From JAJFUV01 sp964561215 (GTDB lineage: Bacteria > Acidobacteriota > Terriglobia > Bryobacterales > Bryobacteraceae): DNA of 64,000 nt. The translations under genes were made by a program, and so were the position numbers. Positions 33,071 through 42,132 of this stretch are shown one piece after another (position 1 is the first letter of the stretch; every line of letters begins with the position of its first letter). The DNA is taken from positions 1-64,000 of the forward strand of contig CAZLOS010000015.1 in the NCBI GenBank assembly GCA_964561215.1, given 5' to 3'. The notes beneath the pieces were generated by a model. That model was not told the origin of the DNA, searched no databases, and saw nothing but the letters and a program-made list of their open reading frames with translations.

Positions 33071-35509
33071 ATGGGAAAATCTCTCGTCATCGTCGAGTCG
33101 CCGGCGAAGGCGAAAACTATCGGCAAGTACCTCGGCAAGGACTTCGTGGTCAAGGCCTCGTTGGGCCATGTGAAGGACCTGCCTAAGAACGATCTCGCCG
33201 TCGACATCGAGAATGGCTTCGAGCCCACCTACGTTGTCATAGAAGGCAAGAACAAACTCATCCAGGAGCTTCGCAAGGAAGCCGGCAAAGCTGAAACCGT
33301 GTACCTGGCGGCCGACCCGGACCGCGAGGGCGAGGCTATCTGCTACCACCTGCAGGAAGAGCTGACCGGCAAGCGCAACGGCGCCAAGGTTTTCCGCGTG
33401 ACGTTCAACGAGATTACCGCCAACGCCATACGCAAGGCCTTCCAACACCCGGGCGCGGTCGATCTGCATCGCGTGGACGCCCAGCAGGCGCGCCGCGTGC
33501 TGGACCGCCTGGTGGGCTACCAAATCTCACCCCTGCTCTGGGACAAGGTCCGGCGCGGTCTTTCGGCAGGCCGTGTGCAGACCGTGGCACTGCGGCTCAT
33601 CGTGGACCGCGAGCGCGAGATCCGCGCTTTCGAGAAAAGGGAATACTGGACCATCGACGCCCATCTGGGCGCCAAGAAGCCTCCCATCCTCACCGCGCGC
33701 CTGGCGAAGCGCAATGAGGAGACCATTGAGATCCCGGACGAAGCGGCGGCCGCCAACATCGTCACGCAGCTCACTGGCGCATCCTACCTGGTGCGTTCGG
33801 TCGCGACGCGCGAAAAGCGGCGCAATTCGGCTCCGCCGTTCATTACCTCCACCCTCCAGCAGGAGTCCGCCCGCAAGCTCCGCTTCAGCGTCAAGCGCAC
33901 CATGATGCTCGCCCAGCGCCTGTATGAAGGCGTCGAACTGGGCAAGGAAGGCCTCACCGGCCTGATCACATACATGCGCACGGATTCCACGCGCGTTTCG
34001 GCCGAAGCCCTTGATGAGGTCCGCTCGCTCATTACCAGCCGCTTCGGCAAGGAATACCTGCCCGACAAGCCGAATTTCTATCGCAGCAGGAAGGAAGCGC
34101 AGGACGCACACGAAGCCATCCGCCCCACCTCGGTACTGCACACACCCGAGGAGGTGCAGAAATATCTCGGCGAGGACGAATTCAAACTCTACCGTCTCAT
34201 CTGGATGCGTTTTGTCGCCTCCCAGATGAATCCCGCCGTTTTCGATCAGACTACCATCGAGATCACCGCCAAAGGGGCCGATCAGTTCGAGTACCTGTTC
34301 CGCGCCACAGGCACTGTGCCGAAGTTCGACGGCTTCATTAAGGTCTACGAGGAGAGCAAGGACCAGCGCGACGAAGAGGACGAGGAGCTTAAGCACAAGC
34401 TCCCGGCCGTGACCGAAGGCGAAACGCTGAAGTTCCGCTCGCTTTCGCCCGAGCAGCACTTCACCGAGCCACCGCCTCGTTTCACCGAAGCCACCCTGGT
34501 AAAGGAACTCGAATCCGACGGCGTCGGCCGCCCCTCCACCTACGCCTCCATTCTCTCCACCATCCAGGAACGAGAGTATGTCAAGAAGGAAGGCGGCCGC
34601 TTCGTGCCCACCGAATTGGGCATGGTCGTCACCGATCTGCTCGTCCAGAGCTTCGACGACATCTTCGAGGTCCAGTACACCGCCAACATGGAAGAGGCCC
34701 TCGACGAGATCGAGGACGGCAAGATCGACTGGCGCCTGGCACTCGACGAGTTCTATGAGAAGTTTCGCGTAGACCTCGAACGCGCCGAAACCGAGATGAC
34801 CGACATCAAGCGCATGGAGAAGCCCACCGACCTGGTGTGCGACAAGTGCGGCAAGCCCATGGTCATCAAGTGGGGACGCCACGGCAGCTTCATCGCCTGC
34901 ACAGGCTACCCCGACTGCACCAACACCCGGGAGTTGAGCGTCGACCTTCCCGACGTCGACAAGGTGGATCTTTCCGAACAGGAAAACGAAGAATACTGCC
35001 CTAATTGCGGCCGCCCAATGGTCCTCAAGAAAGGTCGCTTCGGCCAGTTCATGGCCTGTTCCGGTTATCCGGACTGCAAGACCACCCGTCGCCTGGACTC
35101 CCAGGAGGTTCGCAAGCCCGACGTCCCGCTGGATGAAAAATGTCCCCGTTGCGGCAACAATCTGGTGCTCAAGAGCGGACGTTACGGCGAATTCACCGCC
35201 TGCAGCAACTACCCTAAATGTAAGTTCGTCAAACAGAAAACCATCGGCGTCCATTGCCCGAAATGCGCCGAAGGCGAGATCGTCGAGCGCCGTTCCAAGC
35301 GAGGCAAGACCTTTTACGGATGCGACCGGTATCCCAAGTGCGACTTCGTTGCCTGGGCAAAGCCGCTTGCCGAAGCTTGCCCCAACTGCGGCCACCCATA
35401 CCTGGTCGAGAAATGGCTCAAGAGCGGTCCCGTCGTTCAGTGCCCGAACGATAAGTGCAAGTACAAGCGCCCCGGCGTGAAACCCGAACCGGCGCTGTCG
35501 GCGTCTTAA
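33071..35509 (+). CDS. topA: DNA topoisomerase I
   Basis: The 812-residue type IA topoisomerase relaxes negative supercoils. It has the Toprim domain (SLVIVESPAKAKTIGKYLG, DPDREGEAICYHL), the catalytic Tyr301 in GLITYMRTDSTR, and the gate domains. The C-terminus carries five zinc-ribbon-like modules, each built on CxxC...CxxxPxC-type pairs between about residue 590 and the end (starting at CDKCGKP, CPNCGRP, CPRCGNN, CPKCAEG and CPNCGHP). The start at 33071 (MGKSLVIVESPAK) fits the family; an upstream in-frame start would add 23 unlikely residues. Confidence 0.97.
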   Translation: MGKSLVIVESPAKAKTIGKYLGKDFVVKASLGHVKDLPKNDLAVDIENGFEPTYVVIEGKNKLIQELRKEAGKAETVYLAADPDREGEAICYHLQEELTGKRNGAKVFRVTFNEITANAIRKAFQHPGAVDLHRVDAQQARRVLDRLVGYQISPLLWDKVRRGLSAGRVQTVALRLIVDREREIRAFEKREYWTIDAHLGAKKPPILTARLAKRNEETIEIPDEAAAANIVTQLTGASYLVRSVATREKRRNSAPPFITSTLQQESARKLRFSVKRTMMLAQRLYEGVELGKEGLTGLITYMRTDSTRVSAEALDEVRSLITSRFGKEYLPDKPNFYRSRKEAQDAHEAIRPTSVLHTPEEVQKYLGEDEFKLYRLIWMRFVASQMNPAVFDQTTIEITAKGADQFEYLFRATGTVPKFDGFIKVYEESKDQRDEEDEELKHKLPAVTEGETLKFRSLSPEQHFTEPPPRFTEATLVKELESDGVGRPSTYASILSTIQEREYVKKEGGRFVPTELGMVVTDLLVQSFDDIFEVQYTANMEEALDEIEDGKIDWRLALDEFYEKFRVDLERAETEMTDIKRMEKPTDLVCDKCGKPMVIKWGRHGSFIACTGYPDCTNTRELSVDLPDVDKVDLSEQENEEYCPNCGRPMVLKKGRFGQFMACSGYPDCKTTRRLDSQEVRKPDVPLDEKCPRCGNNLVLKSGRYGEFTACSNYPKCKFVKQKTIGVHCPKCAEGEIVERRSKRGKTFYGCDRYPKCDFVAWAKPLAEACPNCGHPYLVEKWLKSGPVVQCPNDKCKYKRPGVKPEPALSAS

Positions 35510-35683
35510 GCCGCCCGGCGACCCGGTTTCTCTTGATCCGCTCTGTGTAGGAACGACCTTTGCTATTGGGATGTATAAATAACATTAATGCCGAATTAAC
35601 GTGCGAGTCATAAAGCGGCATAGATTCTCTGATAAAATGAGGGGAGTGATCGCACACCTTCTCAGAGGAGGAATGTTTTTTCC

Positions 35684-36004
35684 ATGGCAAGGAAGTCAGG
35701 AGCCAAACCACTATCTTCGACGACTGCCAGCACCACTGGCTCGGCTGCCGCGGCCCAGCCAGCCCTGGAGGTAAGGACCAAACGGGCCAAGAGTGCGGCC
35801 CGCCCGCGGAAATCGTCTGTTCGAATCAAGAAGACTGTGTCGGAAGACGAAGGTCAGGGACGTGATTCCGAGCTGGTCACGCGTGAAGACATTGCCCGTC
35901 TGGCATATGCCTTTTGGGAAGAGCGCGGAGGCCGCGGCGGTTCGTCCGATGAGGACTGGTTCCGCGCCGAGAACGAGTTGCGCGGCCGGTTCTCCTGCGA
36001 GTAG
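35684..36004 (+). CDS. DUF2934 family small protein
   Basis: The 106-residue protein has a basic, low-complexity N-terminus rich in Lys, Ala, Ser and Thr, and a C-terminal DUF2934 motif: IARLAYAFWEERG, then WFRAENELR. This family is common in Acidobacteria and Proteobacteria; function unknown, though the basic tail suggests nucleic-acid contact. GAGGAGG lies 12 bases before the ATG. An AT-rich 174-bp region upstream contains TAAAAT (35633-35638) as a likely -10. A 14-bp palindrome (36004-36017) separates it from convergent lexA. Confidence 0.75.
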   Translation: MARKSGAKPLSSTTASTTGSAAAAQPALEVRTKRAKSAARPRKSSVRIKKTVSEDEGQGRDSELVTREDIARLAYAFWEERGGRGGSSDEDWFRAENELRGRFSCE

Positions 36005-36017
36005 CCGGAATTCCGGC
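36004..36017. other. 14-bp palindrome between convergent DUF2934 and lexA genes
   Basis: GCCGGAATTCCGGC is a perfect palindrome that could form a short hairpin (GCCGG / CCGGC with an AATT loop) in both transcripts. No T tract follows, so a terminator role is uncertain. Confidence 0.35.
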
Positions 36018-36028
36018 ACGCTGCAACG

Positions 36029-36661
36029 TCAGGCATACTTGCGCATCACCGCCACCAACCGGCCCTGGATGGCGACTTGGGAGGCGGGAACCAGGATCGG
36101 GGACATTTCTGAATTGGCCGGCTGAAGACGAATTGTGTCCTCGGCTTCCCGGTAATATCGCTTCAGCGTCGTCTCGCTTTCGCCCACCAAAGCCACTACG
36201 ATGTCGCCGTCGCGGGCAGCATTGGTACGCTCCACCAGCACGTAGTCGCCGTCGCAGATATGATCCTCGATCATGGAATCGCCTCGCACCTGGAGCGCGA
36301 ACGTGCCTTCCTGCCCCACAAAATCCGCGAATGCCAGCGTGTCCTTGCCCTGCACCGCTTCGACGGGCGAGCCGGCGGCGATGCGTCCGGCAAGCGGCAC
36401 GCACTCGGCCGGCGCGGCCCCACCCGCCTCTTTGCGCAGTTCCTCGTAATAGCGCGTCGCCATCTCCACCGAACGGCTCTGATTGTATCCCCGCTTCAGG
36501 TAGTGTTTACCTTCAAGCGTGGAGATGTGCTTGTGCACGGTCGCCAGGCTCGCCAGACCGAGGCCTTCCGCGATTTCCTCATAGCTCGGACTATAACCTT
36601 GCCGGTCAATGAAATCCGCAATGAAATCCAAGACCTGCCTCTGCCGCCTCGTAAGAGCCAT
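36029..36661 (-). CDS. lexA: LexA repressor (SOS regulator)
   Basis: The 210-residue protein represses DNA-damage genes and cleaves itself when RecA is activated. The N-terminal winged helix is clear (MALTRRQRQVLDFIADF, YSPSYEEIAEGLGL). The cleavage site is Ala96-Gly97 in GRIAAGSP, and the catalytic dyad is Ser129 (GDSM) and Lys167 (TTLKRYY). The start at 36661 has GAGG nine bases upstream. A good promoter lies at 36682-36710. No Gram-positive-type GAACN4GTTC box was found, so the operator of this lineage remains undefined. Confidence 0.96.
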   Translation of the reverse strand: MALTRRQRQVLDFIADFIDRQGYSPSYEEIAEGLGLASLATVHKHISTLEGKHYLKRGYNQSRSVEMATRYYEELRKEAGGAAPAECVPLAGRIAAGSPVEAVQGKDTLAFADFVGQEGTFALQVRGDSMIEDHICDGDYVLVERTNAARDGDIVVALVGESETTLKRYYREAEDTIRLQPANSEMSPILVPASQVAIQGRLVAVMRKYA

Positions 36662-36681
36662 GCTTTGATACCTCATAAGCC

Positions 36682-36710
36682 ATTCTTGGCGAACAAAAAG
36701 GGAAAGTCAA
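36682..36710 (-). promoter_or_regulatory. sigma-70 promoter of lexA
   Basis: On the minus strand, TTGACT (36710-36705) and AAGAAT (36687-36682) are separated by exactly 17 bases. The transcript would start about 15 bases before the lexA ribosome binding site. Autoregulation would be expected to act here. Confidence 0.6.
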
Positions 36711-36731
36711 GCCCTGCCGGCGCGCATCCCG

Positions 36732-37781
36732 TTACACATTCGCTCCGCCCACGCCCCGCAGCCGCCCCACCTCCTCGATGAGTGCTTTCACGTTGTCCCA
36801 TGGGAAGCCGCTGTCGATCTCAATGTAGAACCAACCGCCGCCTTCGGCCATTCGGAATTCGTCCGCCAGCCGCCGCACCGTCTTCCGTACTTCGTCCGGC
36901 GTCGCTCGCGCCATCAGGTCGCCGCGGTCCGGATGCACCGCCACCGCGACTTTGGCGCTCCTGCTCCACTGGGCCAGCCATCCCGGCGGATAGGCGTTCA
37001 GTTGCGGCCAGATGGCGTGTACGCCCAACTCCGCCAGGTCGTCCAGGATGCCCGCGTTCCGGCCGCAGAGATGAAAGAAGACTGTCTTGCCCGATTTCAG
37101 TACCGGCGCCATCAGGCGCTCGAAGCGCGGCCGGAAGAACCGCCGCCAGGTGCCCGGCGACATCATCAGCGCCCACTGCGTGCCGAAATCGTCCCCGAAT
37201 TGCACCGCATCCACTCCGCGGTCGAGCAGGCAGGCGATACGTCCTTCGTGGTATTCGGTAATCTTGTCGGCGAGCCGGTTGATTTCGGATTCGCCGGTCC
37301 CGATTTCCACCAGCGCGTCTTCGAACCGGCGCACCGCGCACAGGACTTCGAAGATGCTCACCCAACCGCTCTTCAAGAACCACTGCCGCTGGTGCGCGGC
37401 CGCGCGGGCCCGCTCGCGCTCGAAAGCCGCACCGGCGCGCGCGGGAGGCGCGGGAAGCGTATAGCCGTCAAGATTCGCCCAATCGTCGAGCGGCCGTTCG
37501 AGGGGGTGGCCCGCCACGCCATAGATCAGGTATTTCCACACCACGCCCCACTCGTCGCGCCGCACTTCTTCGTAACGGCCCGCCGCGTCGATCCACCGCG
37601 CCTCGGGCGCCGCGCGCGGGAATCGTCGCGAATCCCCAAAGTCCTCGGGATAGCGCGCCCACAATTCGTGCAGCTTCTCGCCGTGTTCGTAGGATCCCGC
37701 CGGCGAGGCGTGATACTCCACCGGTACGACGTCCGGCGCCCGGAATTCGAGCGCGCGCAGAACGCGTTCGCGTGGCAGCAT
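36732..37781 (-). CDS. uroporphyrinogen decarboxylase-like (URO-D superfamily) protein
   Basis: The 349-residue protein has the URO-D superfamily barrel with the signature VLRALEFRAPDVVPV at the start, DRGVDAVQFGDDFGTQ, FFHLCGRNAGILDDLAELGVHAIWP and VAVHPDRGDL. It lacks the arginine-rich start of true HemE and looks more like the methyltransferase-activating or corrinoid-linked members (MtaA/CmuA-like). True heme biosynthesis is therefore unlikely, and the substrate is unknown. It lies 10 bases after the FmdB-like gene on the same strand, so they may be cotranscribed. Confidence 0.75.
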   Translation of the reverse strand: MLPRERVLRALEFRAPDVVPVEYHASPAGSYEHGEKLHELWARYPEDFGDSRRFPRAAPEARWIDAAGRYEEVRRDEWGVVWKYLIYGVAGHPLERPLDDWANLDGYTLPAPPARAGAAFERERARAAAHQRQWFLKSGWVSIFEVLCAVRRFEDALVEIGTGESEINRLADKITEYHEGRIACLLDRGVDAVQFGDDFGTQWALMMSPGTWRRFFRPRFERLMAPVLKSGKTVFFHLCGRNAGILDDLAELGVHAIWPQLNAYPPGWLAQWSRSAKVAVAVHPDRGDLMARATPDEVRKTVRRLADEFRMAEGGGWFYIEIDSGFPWDNVKALIEEVGRLRGVGGANV

Positions 37782-37791
37782 AGAGCTCAGG

Positions 37792-38022
37792 CTAGTTCAT
37801 GCCGCACATGCCGCCGTGAGGGCAGCATCCGGCCGATGGGCACTGCGGCATGGCCGCCGGCGCGCTGTCGCCGCCTGCGTGAGCTGCGAAAGTGGAGAGC
37901 TGCGGCGCCAGCCGGCTCTTGCCGCATTTGGGACAGGCCAACCCCTCCTTGTCGGATGCGCGGAGCACGAGCTTCTCGAACTTCGTGCCGCAGTCTTCAC
38001 AAACGTACTCGTAAATCGGCAT
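37792..38022 (-). CDS. FmdB-type zinc ribbon protein
   Basis: The 76-residue protein begins MPIYEYVCEDCG, the hallmark of the FmdB regulatory-protein family, with a second CPKC knuckle about 20 residues on, giving one zinc ribbon. The C-terminal tail is rich in Cys, Gly and Met (CPSAGCCPHGGMCGMN) and may bind metal. Function is unknown. It lies 13 bases after the PBP4-type gene. Confidence 0.85.
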   Translation of the reverse strand: MPIYEYVCEDCGTKFEKLVLRASDKEGLACPKCGKSRLAPQLSTFAAHAGGDSAPAAMPQCPSAGCCPHGGMCGMN

Positions 38023-38035
38023 GCGGATGATCTCC

Positions 38036-39499
38036 CTATTGGAGCGCCTCTATACAGATTTTATCAATCGTGGCGCGTATCTCGTCGACGGTCCCCCGGT
38101 AATTGTTCACCAGGATGCTGAAGACGCGAGCGCCCGAAGGCGCATCCAAGTAACCCGAGAGCCCGCTCACGTGGCTCAGCGAGCCCGTTTTGGCGTGCAC
38201 CCGGCGGCCGGCGGGATTCCCTGAGAACCGCCCGGCCAGCGTCCCGTCTTCGCCGCCCACCGGCATCAGGGAGATCCATGCATCGCGATGCGGGCCTCGA
38301 TACATGTGCAGCAGCAGCTTTACCACCGTTTCAGGCGTCACCAGGGTAACCCGCGAAAGTCCCGAACCGTCTTCGAAGCGGTACTCGTTCCTGTCGACGC
38401 CGGCTTCGGCGAGAAACGTTTCCAGTTCCTTCAGGCTGTTCTCCCGGTCCACCCGGTCGCCGTGGCGCGCGCGCCCCACTTCGCGCAGCACCAGTTCCGC
38501 GTGCAGGTTCTGGCTGACCTTGTTGATGATACGCAGGATCTCGACCAGCGGCGGGGAGGTGCGGCTCGCCAGCTCCACATATCCGTCGTACTTCCGCTCG
38601 ACGTTATCGCCGGCGAAGCGATGCCGCGCCGCGGCCTGTCCCGTGATGCGCACGCCCATCCGCGCCAGCGCCTGGCGGAACGCGGCGGCGGCGTACAACG
38701 CCGGGTCGTCCACCGCCAGGATCTCGGTTTCTCCCTTCCAGGCGGGAGGCACCGCCCCGGTCAACCGCAGTTCGTTCGAGCCCGGACGGCGCTCGATATC
38801 CACTCGCGGTTCGACGCCGGCTTCCGTGCGGACACGGTTGTCGATGTAGTAGTACTCGATTTCAGGATTCAGACGCACGCGAGCCGGGTCGCCTGCACGC
38901 GCTCCGGGTCGCAGGATGAGCGAAAACGCGTTGTCGTTCAACGTGAGCGCGCTCACCGGAGCGCCGTACTCCCAGGTGGCGTCGTCCTGGGACCAGCCAT
39001 CCGGGGCGGGTTCCCAGGCGTAGGCGGTATCGTCGCCGGTGATGTCGCCCTCCACCACGCGCAACCCTCGTTCGAAGCAACTCCGCGCCAATTCTTCAAT
39101 GGCCGCCAACGGGTCTCCCTGGATCGGGCCCTTCCTGTAAGGAACCGCCCGCGCCGAAAGTGTCGGATCGCCCCCGCCAAGAAGGACCAGATTGCCTCGC
39201 ACCCGGCCCGAGGCATCCGGTGCATGCGGCGCCAGGATCCGCGTCCGGAAACGGTGGTCCGGCCCCAGGCGGCTGAGCGCCAGCGCGGTCGAAAAGAGCT
39301 TGGTGTTCGACGCGGGAACAAAGTAGCGGTCGCTTGCTCGGGCGTAAAGCGTTTCGCCCGTGCGGGCATCCACAATATGAATGCCCCATTGTGCGCGCCG
39401 GGCGGCGGCGCTCCCGGACAGAACCAGGTTGATCCGATCTTCGAGGCCCGCGGCCCAGAGTGCGACCGGCAGCAGAAAAAGCCAGCATCGTGATGTCAT
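38036..39499 (-). CDS. dacB: D-alanyl-D-alanine carboxypeptidase/endopeptidase (PBP4, DacB-like)
   Basis: The 487-residue periplasmic enzyme trims or cleaves peptidoglycan cross-links. After a signal peptide (SRCWLFLLPVALWAAG) come the penicillin-binding motifs of class C PBPs: SxxK in VPASNTKLFS (Ser64, Lys67), SQN in INKVSQNLHAEL, and KTG in HAKTGSLSHVSG. The large insertion between the first two motifs fits the PBP4 family. The next gene downstream is the FmdB-like gene. It is the only PBP in the window outside the dcw cluster. Confidence 0.93.
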   Translation of the reverse strand: MTSRCWLFLLPVALWAAGLEDRINLVLSGSAAARRAQWGIHIVDARTGETLYARASDRYFVPASNTKLFSTALALSRLGPDHRFRTRILAPHAPDASGRVRGNLVLLGGGDPTLSARAVPYRKGPIQGDPLAAIEELARSCFERGLRVVEGDITGDDTAYAWEPAPDGWSQDDATWEYGAPVSALTLNDNAFSLILRPGARAGDPARVRLNPEIEYYYIDNRVRTEAGVEPRVDIERRPGSNELRLTGAVPPAWKGETEILAVDDPALYAAAAFRQALARMGVRITGQAAARHRFAGDNVERKYDGYVELASRTSPPLVEILRIINKVSQNLHAELVLREVGRARHGDRVDRENSLKELETFLAEAGVDRNEYRFEDGSGLSRVTLVTPETVVKLLLHMYRGPHRDAWISLMPVGGEDGTLAGRFSGNPAGRRVHAKTGSLSHVSGLSGYLDAPSGARVFSILVNNYRGTVDEIRATIDKICIEALQ

Positions 39500-39503
39500 G
39501 AGA

Positions 39504-40742
39504 TTAGGTTCGAGGTTCGGCGCGCCGCGGACTGGTCAGGCGCGAGACCAGCCAAATGAGCAGCGTCAAGAGCAATACCAGCCAGGAGCCAATCAGCGGT
39601 AGACCCATCACCACGCGGATACCCATGGACTGCGCGGCGTAACCCAAGGTGGCGGGGGCCAGGAGCCCGCCCGCCAAGCCGATCGAAAACACGCCGCTGA
39701 AAAAGGCGGGATGGAAATATGGGAACTTGACCCCGATGCTTTCGACGACCAGCGGCAGAATGGCGCTGAAGCTCAATCCCGCCATCAAGACGCCCGTCAC
39801 CGCGCCAAACATGTTATTGGTGGCGCTCAGGATCGTACAACCGAACACCGCCCCCAGCACGCTGCCGAACAAGAGCTTGCCGTGGTTCATATGAGGCAGC
39901 ACGGCTTGCGTCGCCACCCGCCCTACCAGCAGAGCCAACCAGTAGATCGCCAGCGTGAACAGCGCCGACTCCGGACTGATCCCGAGCCGCACCGTGAGGA
40001 AGAGCGCCAGCCAGCCGGCCAGCGCGCCCTCGTTTCCAAACTGGAAGAACAGCAACAGCGTGAACAGGATAGCTCCCATGCTGCGAAAGTCCGGCAGCGC
40101 CTCGCGCCAGGACGGTTGCATGGCCGGGGTCCTTTTACCCCTCATCGAGGACCGGGCGTATGAGATCGCGAAGAAGCCCGGCACCAGGGCGATGAAGATC
40201 AGAATACTGGGAACAGTGTAAGCGTAAAACGAACCGGCCACCAGGAGCGTGACCATGAAGCATCCCAGGCCGAAGGTTACACCGGCCAAATTGGCCGTGG
40301 CGGCGGGGTTGAGCCGGTAGGCCGATGAGACAGCATGGAAAAGCGCTGCGTTTACCATCCCGATCCCGACGCCGAGCGGCCACAGCACCAGTACCCTAAT
40401 CCAAGCCGGCTGCGGTGGAGAGGCGACCGCCAAGCCCAGGACGGCGCCGCAGGCGACCGCGCACGATAACGTCAAGGTAAAGGCGATCCCTTTCCCGGCC
40501 ACGAGGCGGGGTGCGACCACACTTCCCAGGAAGATGCCTACAGTGACGGCGAGGAAGTAGTTTCCCACCTGTATGTAATCTCCCGACAGGTGGTGGCGCC
40601 AGACTGGAAGCATAGCGCCGAGAAACGCGTACAGGATGCCTGAAAGGAAAAAGCCGGCGATTGCCCTTCGGGCAACTGCGGCGTGGGCCACTCCCTCCGT
40701 TGTCAATCGGGGACTGGCGGCCCCTTTGGGACGCTCATGCAC
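39504..40742 (-). CDS. major facilitator superfamily (MFS) transporter
   Basis: The product has about 412 residues with some 12 predicted membrane segments (first: AIAGFFLSGILYAFLGAMLPVW; last: LIGSWLVLLLTLLIWLV). The pattern fits the MFS fold, with a conserved acidic-aromatic TM interior but no substrate-specific motif that I can name. The start is uncertain: GTG at 40742 is used here, GTG at 40691 (preceded by GGAGGGA, but only two bases away) is an alternative, and the longest frame begins beyond 40900. It is 4 bases upstream of the PBP4-type gene start, so the pair is probably cotranscribed. Confidence 0.8.
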   Translation of the reverse strand: MHERPKGAASPRLTTEGVAHAAVARRAIAGFFLSGILYAFLGAMLPVWRHHLSGDYIQVGNYFLAVTVGIFLGSVVAPRLVAGKGIAFTLTLSCAVACGAVLGLAVASPPQPAWIRVLVLWPLGVGIGMVNAALFHAVSSAYRLNPAATANLAGVTFGLGCFMVTLLVAGSFYAYTVPSILIFIALVPGFFAISYARSSMRGKRTPAMQPSWREALPDFRSMGAILFTLLLFFQFGNEGALAGWLALFLTVRLGISPESALFTLAIYWLALLVGRVATQAVLPHMNHGKLLFGSVLGAVFGCTILSATNNMFGAVTGVLMAGLSFSAILPLVVESIGVKFPYFHPAFFSGVFSIGLAGGLLAPATLGYAAQSMGIRVVMGLPLIGSWLVLLLTLLIWLVSRLTSPRRAEPRT

Positions 40743-40858
40743 CTGAGTATTGTATCGCTTCTGCCCTTCTCCCGCTTCGTGTGCGCTTCTAAAAGATGTA
40801 GCCAATGGGCCCCAGATCCTTCCAAATTTCGGAAAGTCTCGCTTGCTATTCTTTATTT

Positions 40859-40988
40859 TCAATAAGTTAGTTCCTGGCCCGTAGATTGCTTGGTATGAAA
40901 ACGGGTCTAGCGAGGTTTTGAATGCTTTGGGGGATTGCCTCACCCGCAAGGTTCTCCACGCCCCGCCTTTGAGCGGGGCTTTTCTTTT
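40859..40988 (+). ncRNA. possible small RNA (about 130 nt) of unknown class
   Basis: An extended -10 (TGC-TATTCT, 40844-40852) precedes this stretch and an intrinsic terminator ends it. Inside, GGCCCGT (40876-40882) pairs with ACGGGTC (40901-40907), allowing one G-U pair, around an 18-base loop. No open frame or ribosome binding site fits. It matches no riboswitch or RNA family I know. The terminator alone might instead serve an antisense transcript. Confidence 0.3.
40960..40988 (+). terminator. intrinsic terminator with T tract
   Basis: GCCCCGC (40960-40966) pairs with GCGGGGC (40973-40979) across a six-base loop, followed by TTTTCTTTT. The hydrolase gene begins 43 bases downstream on the same strand, so this ends an upstream plus-strand transcript. 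Confidence 0.75.
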
Positions 40989-41031
40989 GCCTGCCCGTGG
41001 TTTGTTACACTGGTACCTCTGCCGTTAAACA

Positions 41032-42048
41032 ATGCCCAATTTGTACGCCCGCTGGATGAACCGGTGGGAAAACGACCTCGCAACACGTGACACGAACAGG
41101 ATCGTCCGCCCCTTTGAATGGGGACTCGAATGGCTGGATGGCGTAACCCTGAACGGCGATCACCGGGCCGCGGTTGATGCTTATGTGAGGCGTTCCATAG
41201 CCGATTCGGACGATTACTTCTCCTACCGCACTCCCGAGGATTACGAGCTCGACGGAAGCCACCTGACTTTCTCGAGCCCGCTGGCCAGCCGCTACGCCGC
41301 GAACAACACAGTGCACGCCGAGTTTTTCCCCGCCGCCAACCAGCGCCGCCGCGCGGTGGTGGTGCTGCCGCAGTGGAACGCGGATGCCCAAGGCCACATC
41401 AGCCTCTGTAAGCTATTGAATAAGTTCGGTATTACTGCGCTTCGGATGAGCATGCCCTATCACGACAGCCGTATGCCTCCGGAACTCGAGCGGGCCGACT
41501 ACATCGTTTCCAGCAACATCGGACGAACGATCCATGCCTGCCGCCAGGCCGTGATAGACACCCGTTGTGGGCTCGACTGGCTCGCCGCACGGGGATACGA
41601 CCGGCTGGGAGTGCTCGGGACGAGCCTGGGATCCTGCATCGCCTTCATCGCCACCGCCCACGATGAGCGCGTTCGCGCAGCCGTTCTCAACCACATCTCC
41701 ATGTATTTCGGGGATGTAGTGTGGACGGGCCTTTCCACGCAGCACGTCCGTCAGGGTATGGATGGCCATTTGACGCAGGAGCAACTGCGCGAGTACTGGG
41801 CCGTGATCAGCCCCGCTTCATATCTGGAACGGTTGATTGGCCGGGACTTGAACTGCCTGCTGGTCTGGACGCGCTACGACACCACCTTTCCCCCCGTTTA
41901 CTCGCGCCAGGTGTTGGAGGGATTCCGGCGCCTCATGCTCCCCCACCACGTCCTATGCCTGCCTTGCGGGCACTATACCCTCGGACAAGCGCCGTTCAAA
42001 TACCTGGACGGGCTGGCAATGTGCCTACACCTATACAATAACTTGTAG
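41032..42048 (+). CDS. alpha/beta hydrolase (ABHD18-like)
   Basis: The 338-residue protein has the alpha/beta hydrolase core: the strand VVVLPQWNADAQGH, the nucleophile elbow GTSLGSC (Ser near residue 201), an acid region near LLVWTRYDTTFPP, and the catalytic His in LPCGHYTLG near residue 320. The overall pattern, including the long N-terminal preamble and the P-Y-H-D-S-R segment, resembles the ABHD18/DUF2048 family; substrate unknown. No signal peptide is seen. An extended -10 (TGT-TACACT, 41003-41011) lies 20 bases upstream and no ribosome binding site is obvious. Confidence 0.75.
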   Translation: MPNLYARWMNRWENDLATRDTNRIVRPFEWGLEWLDGVTLNGDHRAAVDAYVRRSIADSDDYFSYRTPEDYELDGSHLTFSSPLASRYAANNTVHAEFFPAANQRRRAVVVLPQWNADAQGHISLCKLLNKFGITALRMSMPYHDSRMPPELERADYIVSSNIGRTIHACRQAVIDTRCGLDWLAARGYDRLGVLGTSLGSCIAFIATAHDERVRAAVLNHISMYFGDVVWTGLSTQHVRQGMDGHLTQEQLREYWAVISPASYLERLIGRDLNCLLVWTRYDTTFPPVYSRQVLEGFRRLMLPHHVLCLPCGHYTLGQAPFKYLDGLAMCLHLYNNL

Positions 42049-42097
42049 GTCTTTCCCGGAAGCCCCCATATGGTCTATTCCACGGGCGACTTTTCTA

Positions 42098-42126
42098 TTG
42101 ACAGCAGACCAATCTCCGCATAGCAT
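42098..42126 (+). promoter_or_regulatory. sigma-70 promoter of the 6S RNA candidate
   Basis: TTGACA (42098-42103) is a perfect -35, followed by exactly 17 bases and TAGCAT (42121-42126). Transcription would start near 42133. Confidence 0.75.
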
Positions 42127-42132
42127 AGAGGC

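Noticed and set aside
36682..36710. Gram-positive-type LexA box (GAACN4GTTC) in the lexA promoter
   Set aside because: Only a single GAAC half-site is present; no inverted partner at the right distance.
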